A DNA stretch of 64,000 nucleotides from Linnemannia hyalina. Its lineage: Eukaryota; Mortierellomycota; Mortierellomycetes; Mortierellales; Mortierellaceae. The notes beneath the pieces are model-generated. The model worked only from the letters and a program-made list of their open reading frames with translations. It made no database searches and was not told the DNA's origin. The DNA is taken from assembly GCA_019671135.1 (NCBI GenBank), contig JAHRHY010000010.1, forward strand, positions 1,240,001-1,304,000, in the 5' to 3' direction. How positions within the stretch are numbered: the first letter of the stretch is position 1; every line of letters begins with the position of its first letter. Below are positions 56,236 through 64,000 of the stretch, in pieces. The translations under genes were made by a program, and so were the position numbers.

Positions 56236-57831
56236 ATGAAGCCGACATCAATACTCAGATACATCGCAGTAAGCGTGTGCCTAGCAACAACGCTGGCCAT
56301 CTCAATCACCACCAACAAGGACGACGTCGAGGGTTTCTTTACCAAAAGCAAGAGCCAAAGCGGACACACGAACAACTGGGCTGTTCTGGTACGAAGCACA
56401 GGAATAGTACTTGCATGCAGCTTGATTCAATGGATACCTTTTGAACAATTGGTCTCATACAAATCACACTTTCAATTCATAGGTGTGCACGTCCAGATTC
56501 TGGTTCAACTACCGTCATATCGCCAACACTTTATCTATGTACAGGACAGTGAAGCGACTCGGCATCCCAGACTCGAATATCATCATGATGTTGGCCGACG
56601 ATGTCGCTTGCAACTCCCGTAACATCTTCCCCGCCACAGTTTACAACAACAGAGGCAGACATCTGGATCTGTATGGCGAGAACGTCGAGGTTGACTACAG
56701 AGGATACGAGGTTACCGTCGAGAACTTTATCCGCCTGTTAACAGGTACCGCAATCTGCGCAGCTGTTGGAACCATTGGCGCCTCTTTTCGCGTTCTTGTG
56801 CACGATAGCATACCAACTTACACATTTTTCGTGTCAAATCATTCCAATGTTTTAGGACGTGTGGCTAAGGAGACGCCACGGTCAAAGCGCCTTATGACAG
56901 ACGACCAATCCAACATCTTGATCTTCATGACAGGACATGGAGGCGAGGAGTTTTTGAAGTTTCAAGATGCGGAAGAAATTAGCGCCTACGATCTCGGAGA
57001 CGCCTTCCAGCAGATGTACGAGAAGAAACGCTACAACGAGATTCTGTTTATGATCGACACTTGCCAGGCCAACACCATGTATACCAAGATCCACTCGCCC
57101 AACATTCTCGCCACTGGAAGTAGCAAGCTGAACGAAAGTTCCTACTCGCACCACGACGATCCCGACATTGGAGTAGCCGTGATCGACAGATTCACTTACT
57201 ACATTCTGGAGGTTCTTGAAAAGGTCAACATGCAGTCGAAAGCCACGCTCAAGGATCTGGTATGAAATCACTCAGGCAGGACGCTTTTGTTTGATTCGTC
57301 GTTGATCTGTTCAGGACAGTCATTGGACACAGTACTAACTATGCATGCTTTTATGATCGATGGATAGTTTGACACGTACGACTACAACCTCCTTCAATCG
57401 ACTCCAGGCGTACGCGACGACCTCTTCGAACGACCCCTGGACGAGGTATGTCGATTGAGATCATTCAAATGGATGCGACGAGACCAATTGAGGCCGACCG
57501 TATATCTAACTTCATTTTTTTCCTTTCCTAGGTGCTGCTAACGGACTTTTTTGGCAATGTGCAGAACGTGGAGCTAACAGAGTCCGAGGAGGTCGGCAAC
57601 TCTTTGACAGAGGCGGATCCTGCATTGGTTGACTCGGAGCCAATGTTTATTGAGGATCCTCAAGCGGAGAACACCTCGAGCCCCAAGCAGTCAGCGTCGT
57701 GGAGTCAGGAGCAGAGCCACAACTTTGAGATCGGCAACCCTAACCAGTCGCAAACATGGCGCTTTGCTGCATTCGCTGTCCTGTCAGTCACCATGGGGGG
57801 CGCTCTCTTTGTTGGCTCGTCTTTGGTTTAG
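56236..57831 (+). CDS. GPI8: GPI transamidase catalytic subunit (Gpi8/PIG-K)
   Basis: Exons 56236-56388, 56483-56744, 56856-57259, 57368-57445 and 57532-57831 join in phase to 398 residues (yeast Gpi8 has 411). It is the C13-family cysteine protease in the ER that removes the C-terminal signal of proproteins and attaches the GPI anchor. A signal peptide covers residues 1-22. The conserved block VCTSRFWFNYRHIANTLSMY follows, then the catalytic His166 in TGHGGEEF and Cys208 in MIDTCQANTMY. A single membrane segment lies at the extreme C-terminus (AVLSVTMGGALFVGSSLV), as expected. An aataaa begins 10 bases after the stop, and the gene is tail-to-tail with RRS1 at 119 bases, so the two 3' ends probably overlap. 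Confidence 0.95.
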
Positions 57832-57950
57832 ATGAAAGCTGAATAAAAAACTTGTCGATAATACTTGTACGAATGCAAAATGATATACTTTTATTATGAG
57901 AAGGTGCAAAATGAGATGGAGTGGTGATGGATGAGGAGGTGGTTCCTTGT

Positions 57951-59084
57951 TTACTTGCGCGATTTCGTTGCCTTGATGGCCTATTGAGAACACAGAAGAT
58001 GATATTGGTTAGTGTCAAGACTTTTTCCATGCAAAAGTGCTGCAAGTTGCCGAAACAACACAGGTAGCAGCAGCAGCAGTTAAATTTCTTACCTTGCGGA
58101 CGTTCACGAGGTCCTCTCCGTTCTTTCCAACAACTCTGTCCAAAATGCTCATGTTGCCGGCCTTTTCTTTTGAAAGATCTGCTGTGACATTGGGCTCGAA
58201 CTTGCGCTTGATACCCTTGGGCTTCAAATCTCCTTTGATGGCATCGTCGAACTTTCCAGCACTGGCGGTCGAGTTTTTGCTGATCAAGATCTGGTTCTCG
58301 ATCTCCTTTCTCTTCATTGAACGGGCGTTATCCATGTTGGGGCGCTCGCCCTTATTGACAGTCTTCTGATCCATCTTTGAAGCGACAGCACCCTCCTCCA
58401 AGTTACGCTGGCGACGCTTATCGTTCTTATCGATACGCTCCTTCTTGGCATCTCTCCTAGCCTCGTACTGGTCCTCCATGGGGTTGGTGCCTGAGGGAAC
58501 CTCGATGACCCAGTCCTTTGATCCATCGTCGTTGATACCCTTGTAACCCCAGCGAGGCTTGTATTCTCCAGTGTTGTCGTCAAAGACCATGCGCTCCTTC
58601 TTCCTGTTGACAATGCCCTTGGCCTTGGCGAACTTCTCCCAGCGGGTCTCGGGCTTGGGCTTGGGCAGAGGCTTCTCACGGGGGAGAAGGGTTGTAGGGA
58701 CAGGGAGCATGGCCATCACACCGTTGTCGTCGGATATCGTTGGAAGCTGGAAGATCTCGTTGAAAAGGAGCTGGGCGTTGTCTCTGGAGAGCGACTGAAG
58801 GTATTCATCCTTGTTCTTCCTGTTTCGGTCGATAGTGTAAGAGAGTAGGAGAAGTGCCATTGATAAGTAACTGCCATAGCTCCCTTGTTTACAGCGGGAT
58901 AAAGGCATAGCTGCAAATTTTGAATATTGTGTATTGTTCCTTACCTGAGCTCTGCTTCGTCGATAGGGTTCTGGTCGTAGGCGGTGAGAAGACCGAGATC
59001 AAACTCGAGAGGGATGACCTTTCCCTCTACTGACACGGACTTGAACTTTTGCTTGTGGGCCTCGAGCACTCCTGACACATCCAT
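57951..59084 (-). CDS. RRS1: Ribosome biogenesis protein Rrs1
   Basis: Minus-strand exons 59084-58945, 58819-58093 and 57980-57951 join in phase to 298 residues. Rrs1 is a nucleolar factor for 60S assembly that, with Rpf2, loads the 5S RNP. The N-terminus has PLEFDLGLLTAYDQNPID and the conserved LSRDNAQLLFNEIFQLPT helix. The centre has the family signature RWEKFAKAKGI...GEYKPRWGYKG. The C-terminal third is basic, with a run of Lys/Arg and NMSILDRVVGKNGEDL. The last exon encodes nine residues (A-I-K-A-T-K-S-R-K), which keeps the basic tail. Start context gccATGG is good. It is divergent from the eIF3h gene. Confidence 0.93.
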
Positions 59085-59420
59085 GGCTGGTTATAAAAGT
59101 TGATGGGGTGGGGGAAAAGGGGGGAGAAGGGGAGCAGGTAAGGGATGGAGATGGTACTTCTTTCACTCTTGGCTTTGAAGCAGTGAGGAGGTCTGTTTTC
59201 TTTTTTTTTTCTTTTTTTTTGAGACTGCCTTTTTGCTATTGATGTTGATCAACTTGCTTTTACTCTTCTGAACCCCCAGGTCTGACGATCATATCACTTC
59301 GGTGACGTGACTTGCACGCCCAGTGTGCTTAACTGGCGATATATTTTTTCAGGATAACAGGAAGAGGCAGAGAGTAGGTTTTGATTTCTCCTTCACATCC
59401 CATCTTCACTGCATCCTACC
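59085..59420. promoter_or_regulatory. Shared promoter of RRS1 and eIF3h
   Basis: 336 bases between divergent start codons. A CRE-like TGACGTGA lies at 59303-59310, and T-runs lie near 59200-59220. Both genes serve ribosome production or translation start, so joint control is plausible; this is inference. Confidence 0.55.
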
Positions 59421-61295
59421 ATGCCTTCCAACAAGGAGTTGTCTGCTGCCCTGGACATCGAGGGCTCCGTCCCTATCCACAGCGTCCAGCTCGATGCTAT
59501 GGTAAAAAAAAATACCACACTCACACCACTACCAAAAACACACAGCGACCTTTCCTCGACCTCGGCCACTGCAACTCCTTATTTTCTACTGGTCAAGCGA
59601 CATAAACAAGAGCCAACCTGTCAACAAAGAACTGGAACACTATTTGACACACATCCTGTGCGCAACCGTCGAATCTCATTCGCCATGAAGAGCTCTTGTG
59701 TTCTTGCTGGACCATGAATGAACTTGCCAGTTGGAGCCGCCTTGACAAGTTGATAGTTAGGAAACAGCACAGGACGCTCTTTTAACTTGTGGCGCTGGAT
59801 GCAAGGCTTCAAGGGGAAGAACATGAAGCAGATCATGAAGCAGGACACGCTTACATTACACGATCTCGACCCTACTCGAGGCAACATCTCTAATCGCCAA
59901 CTTTTGTTCTCCTGGAAATATTCAGGTCGTCCTCAAGATTGTCAAGCACTGCCGCGAATCGATCCCTGCCACAGTCACCGGCCAGCTGATGGGTTTGGAT
60001 GTCAACGGTGTTCTCGAGGTCACCCACTCGTTCCCTATGCCCAAGAACAACCAGGACTCTGAGGATGATGGTAAGCTTGTCACACATATATCACTTTGTG
60101 GCGCCGCAGCACATCAGTCTCTTCTTGGTTCAGTGGATAGCGAGCTGATCATTTACTTTACTCATACCCTTCAATTAGCATCAAACTACCAGGTCCAGAT
60201 GATGCGCTGCTTGCGCGAGGTCAACGTCGACGATAACTCTGTCGGCTGGTACCAGTCCACCAACATGGGCAACTTTATGAACCAGTCCTTGATCGAGCAC
60301 CAGTTCGAGTTCCAGCAGGCCCTCAGCAAGTCTGTCCTCATCATTCACGGTAAGACGACTCTTCAGGAAACAGTGTTTCGACATAGGACAAAGCGGCAAT
60401 GTGCATTATGGAAGACATTGAAATGTCAATAGTCAAGGGACGAAAGCTACACGTATCTTCACACTAAACCATTCCTTCATTCTGAAATGTAACTTATAGA
60501 TGTCGCTCGCTCGTCCATGGGCAACATCAACCTTCGCGCCCTTCGCCTCACCCCCGCTTTTATGCAGTTGTACAAGGAGAAGAAGTTCTCCACCGAGGCT
60601 CTCACCAAGGCCAAGTTGACCTTCTCCAACATTTTCGAGGAACTCCCTATCACCATCCGCAACACTGCTCTTTTGACTGCTCTCCTCTACGAGTTGGAGA
60701 CTGCCGATGAGTCCGTTGAGGTCTCGACCTCGCATTTGACCACCTACAAGTCGACTGCTTCGACCCCCGCTAGCAAGTCGGTCTTGGCCCCCAGCTTCGA
60801 CGTCCTCGACTTGAGCCTCGATCCCTATGTCGCCAAGAACTTGGAGAACCTCATGGATACCATTGATGACCACCACCAGGAGCAGGGCAACTACGCTTAC
60901 TGGCAGCGCAGCGTCGAGCGTGAGAACAAGAAGAAGGCCGCCTACCTCCTCAACAGAGTACGACATTTGCTTATTTTATTTGTTACTGGAAGAAAAGCCT
61001 TACGGGAATGGAAATTTGGGACAATCTGTTGACAGAGCACAAGACTAACGCCTTTGATTATTTCAATTTGTTTTTCCCAAATTTGCAGAAGACCGAGAAC
61101 GCTCGCCGTGCTCAGTCTGGCCAGGCTCCCTTGGCCAACGAGGATGTGGATGCCATGTTCAAGGTCCCTGTCGAGCCCAGCCGTTTGGACCACCTTTTGA
61201 TTTCTGGACAGATCGACAACTACTGCAAACAGATCAACGAATTTGCTGGACCAACATTAGGAAAGCTGTTTGCCGTTGGCGAGTTGCAGAAGTAG
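59421..61295 (+). CDS. EIF3H: Translation initiation factor eIF3 subunit h
   Basis: Exons 59421-59501, 59926-60070, 60179-60349, 60500-60957 and 61089-61295 join in phase to 353 residues. eIF3h is an MPN-fold subunit of the eIF3 complex that binds the 40S ribosome. The MPN domain covers about residues 20-160, with VPIHSVQLDAM, KHCRESIPATVTGQLMGLD, LEVTHSFPMP and VGWYQSTNMGNF. The JAMM metal-binding set (H-x-H...D) is not complete, as is normal for eIF3h, so no protease activity is expected. The C-terminal helical part includes FEELPITIRNTALLTALLYEL and ends SRLDHLLISGQIDNYCKQIN. Intron 1 is 424 bases, long for this window. Fungal genomes differ in keeping eIF3h; its presence fits a lineage outside budding yeast. 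Confidence 0.93.
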
Positions 61296-61644
61296 ATTTT
61301 TTTTTCTGTTACAAACACATAACAAGCGGTGAGGTGAAATGAGAGTGGAGAGGAAGTAGTAGTTTGAGAACAAACCCCAAAATACAAGTACATTATGTAT
61401 CGTTTACATGCTTTTTGTCGCACACATACAAGTTGATTGGACGGAGAGAATGGTCGTTTGAAAGCGTGTATTGTTAAAAGAGAACCGGGCGCGAACCAAA
61501 AAGGAGTTTGGTGGCGTCGCCTACATTAGTGTCTGTGGACGGGCTCCTTCTCATCCTTGAATCACAGTCTCCTCGATCTCTGTTGCATGTTGGAGGGTAT
61601 TCTTCATACGATCAATCTACCCCTGGAAATTAGAATGGATTGTT
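61296..61644. other. Convergent gap between eIF3h and the small membrane protein
   Basis: 349 bases of 3' flank from both sides; no gene seen. Confidence 0.45.
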
Positions 61645-62067
61645 CTAGACGCGGATATCCTTTCTTTGGTTGGCGACCATCCGCAGCCTCGCGTACATTG
61701 CAATCTCTGAAATATCACGCCCTTTTCCTCCTGGTCCTGGTCCTTTTGTTGCTACCGCCCTTCCTATCATGACCGTCCTGGCGTTGTCTCCGTTGCGGAA
61801 TTCGTTAACGGATCGAAATTTGCTCTTGCTCTTGCTCCTGATACCCCACGCTGAAGAGGACAACGATAACGGAGTGGAAGTATCGTTGTGTACAACAATG
61901 TAGTAGACATGTGTTGCTAGGAGGTCATGGAGCGTCAAGGTTATCAGGACAAAGAGGGCGCCCTTGAGATCGCACTTGAGATAGAACCGTTCGGTAGTGC
62001 TGGAACCGTAGTTGTGGTCGCCATCGGGCTGGTGCTGGTGCTGGTGGTCCTCTAGAGTTGCTACCAT
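61645..62067 (-). CDS. Unrecognised small single-pass membrane protein, 140 residues
   Basis: A single-exon frame starting at ATG 62067 in a strong context (aacaccATGG) and ending at TAG 61645. Residues 1-28 are hydrophilic, with His/Gln/Asp. A probable membrane segment spans about residues 35-59 (GALFVLITLTLHDLLATHVYYIVV). The remaining ~80 residues are basic (Lys/Arg/Ser) with GPGPGGKGR near the C-terminus. The frame continues upstream of the ATG without a second good start. No family is recognised. It could be a lineage-specific protein or, less likely, a chance frame. Confidence 0.45.
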   Translation of the reverse strand: MVATLEDHQHQHQPDGDHNYGSSTTERFYLKCDLKGALFVLITLTLHDLLATHVYYIVVHNDTSTPLSLSSSAWGIRSKSKSKFRSVNEFRNGDNARTVMIGRAVATKGPGPGGKGRDISEIAMYARLRMVANQRKDIRV

Positions 62068-62389
62068 GGTGTTTTTGAAGGGACGTAGAAGGTATGGAGG
62101 CTGTATTTTATGAGTGTGAGATGAAGGTTGGAGCCAGAGCGAGAGAGTGGAAAGAGGAAAGAGGGACGTGAAAAAAGGAAAGAACAAGAAAAAAGTTTAG
62201 TGCGGGCAAGGGCTTCATTTTGCTCACACCACTTTTGTTCCAACCCCCCCCCCCACACACACACACACACACACACACATGGGAAGAATAACGATCTAGT
62301 ATTTTCGTCTAAGGACCGGTTTCAAGGAAATTTTATTATGGTTATATCATGGTTGTCCTGAAAAATAGGACGGCGAGAGAAATCGAGTT
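62068..62389. other. Gap between TrpRS stop and the small membrane protein start
   Basis: 322 bases, with a C-run (62244-62254) followed by a CA repeat (62255-62279) and promoter-like purine tracts. No gene is seen. Confidence 0.5.
62244..62279 (+). repeat. C-run followed by CA dinucleotide repeat
   Basis: About 11 C, then about 12 CA units. Confidence 0.9.
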
Positions 62390-64000
62390 CTACTTGGCAG
62401 AAAGATCGACGCCCATCGAGCGAGGGGTGAAGTAGTGGTTCAAAATCTCATCCGTAACGGCAGCCTTGCGCTATTCACACCCGAGAATAATAAAAAAAAG
62501 ATGTACAGTGTTGATTAGAATAAAGAAAATGATATCGAGAAGACCATACCTGAGTCAGGCAATGAAAAGTAACGGGAAAAAAAACAATTGTTGAAAAACT
62601 TACAGTCTGGAATTCGCTGACAAACTTTTGGAGGACCTCAATGCAGCGCTTCTTGAGATCGCCAGTCGACAGAATACCCGCTCTGTACTCCTTCTCGATC
62701 CTGCTAATCTCCTCATCATCGTCCAAGAAGAACGACAAGTACTGGAAAGGGATATCCTCCTCGGGCTTGCCGCCGTGCTCCTTGTGCAACTCCATAGTGG
62801 CTCCGCCGCCAGAGAAGGCGTGACGGTTGATCTTGTTCTTGATTTGGGCCTGTGTATCAGTCATGAAGATGGCCGAGCTGTCGACCGAGGCACTCATCTT
62901 GGTGCCGGGTCCCTGAAGAGCGGGGAAGAACTTAGCGTGGATCAAAGCAGGCTTGGGGTACTTGAGCTTGTGGGCAACATCGCGCGTCAAACGGAAGTAA
63001 GGATCCTGGTCAATGGCGCAAGGGATCAAGCAAGGAATGTCAGAACGATCGCCAAAGATGGCAGGGAAGGTGTTCGAGAACGAGGGGGCGGCCTGGATCG
63101 ACACAAAGTGAGACTTTCCGACGTTATCGCTGTCATTGAATCCAAAAGTCGACTTGGACTGACTGTAGGTGATGCAGCGAGAGATGCGGACGACGTTGTG
63201 GTAGAAAGCACCTCTATAAACACAAAGAAGAAAAAACGCAAAACTCGCAGGTTAGTCCATGAGATTTAATTGCATACCCCAGGCAGACAATAATAGAAGC
63301 TAATCATGGCAATCAACAAACGTACCCGACGTGCTCGAGGTTGGAAAAGATGAAGGTCTTATCGGGTTTGAAGCCGCAAGCAATGATGTCCTTGGCATTC
63401 TGGCGAGAGAAACGAATGCACTCTTCCAACTTGAGGTTGGGCTTGAACAAGAACTTTTCGTCGTCTATTGAAGTTCCCGGTTGAAATAATATGTCAGCTC
63501 TCCTGAAACAATATTGTTTTCGCCGTTTGTTGATCGTTCCTCAGAATGTCCTGTCAAACACAAACGACTTCCTGCAATGTCCTTACCGGTCAATTGGATG
63601 ACCAAGGGGCAGTCAAAGACGTCCTGGAGGTACTGGCAGAACAAGAAGGGAATCATGTGTCCCAAATGCATGCTGTCGGAGGAAGGTCCACGTCCTGTGT
63701 AAAGGTAGAAGGGCTTCTTTTGCTCATATCGATCCAAGATCCTGTTCAGTTCTCTATTGTGGATAACAAAAAAATAGGCCAAGACGCAAGATCGTAATAA
63801 GATCAGTCATTGACAACAATCGCATCCATAACCTTTGTGTCCCCACGAGAGCAAACAACAAATCGATATCTGACAACACATGAGAACACCGTGAGAGCTT
63901 TCCCTCCTACTCTACACCCTCCTACTTCCAGTTTGATTCCGATTCACGTTACCTGTGGGAGAAGAACACGCCACGACGGAGGAGGACATGGGGCTTGCGT
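62390..64000 (-). CDS. WRS1: Cytosolic tryptophanyl-tRNA synthetase (N-terminal part outside window)
   Basis: Minus-strand exons >64000-63953, 63753-63587, 63464-63326, 63213-62604 and 62470-62390 join in phase. The visible part begins [16 protein letters not shown]; the N-terminus lies beyond the right edge. The enzyme charges tRNA-Trp. As in eukaryotic TrpRS, it has [17 protein letters not shown] with the HIGH-like motif (HLGH), [28 protein letters not shown], and [15 protein letters not shown] with the KMSAS loop. The C-terminus ends [15 protein letters not shown]. All catalytic motifs are present. Nothing suggests a mitochondrial isoform in the visible part. Confidence 0.93.

Overview
This is a nuclear, protein-coding stretch of a filamentous fungal genome. 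Almost every gene is split by short GT-AG introns (mostly 70-150 bases). Exons join in phase into complete conserved eukaryotic proteins, promoters are pyrimidine-rich, and glutamine and acidic runs are common. Gene content and style fit an early-diverging fungus of the Mortierella group (Mortierellomycotina). That placement is inference from style, not from a phylogeny. No rRNA, tRNA, CRISPR array, virus or transposon was recognised.

Layout, left to right: the 3' part of a PP2A B''-type EF-hand protein (+, 1-5190); a membrane-anchored USP30-like ubiquitin protease (-, 5411-8661); a tandem pair of secreted trypsin-like proteases (-, 9812-10504 and 11722-12414); ATP synthase subunit g (+); a large MIT-domain protein (-); arginyl-tRNA-protein transferase ATE1 (+); retromer VPS26 (-); an unrecognised His/Ser-rich protein (+, 26634-27221); a broken O-fucosyltransferase-like pseudogene (+, 27775-31166); an MGST3-type MAPEG protein, a syntaxin-5/Sed5 SNARE and a GST (all +); Pelota/Dom34 (-) divergent from an RNPS1-like SR/RRM protein (+); a USF-like bHLH factor (+); a mitochondrial rhomboid protease (+); a Skt5/Chs4-type chitin synthase activator (-); a SAP30BP/HCNGP homologue (-) divergent from GPI8/PIG-K (+); Rrs1 (-) divergent from eIF3h (+); a small membrane protein (-); and cytosolic TrpRS (-, running off the right edge).

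The genes do not form one pathway. Loose themes are translation and ribosome quality control (Dom34, Rrs1, eIF3h, TrpRS), membrane traffic and the cell surface (VPS26, Sed5, GPI8, Skt5), protein fate (USP, ATE1, rhomboid) and glutathione/redox enzymes (MGST3, GST). Three close head-to-head pairs (278, 294 and 336 bases between start codons) probably share promoters.

Nothing here is clearly a new biological system. The best leads are the heavily damaged glycosyltransferase among intact genes; the protease pair, whose coding identity is patchy and whose signal peptide appears to abut the mature N-terminus; inverted repeats with a TGACGA core in two promoters; a G-run tract in ATE1 intron 1; and a probable GC-AG intron in the SAP30BP homologue. 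Exon boundaries were worked out by hand from splice sites, phase and family conservation, without transcripts.
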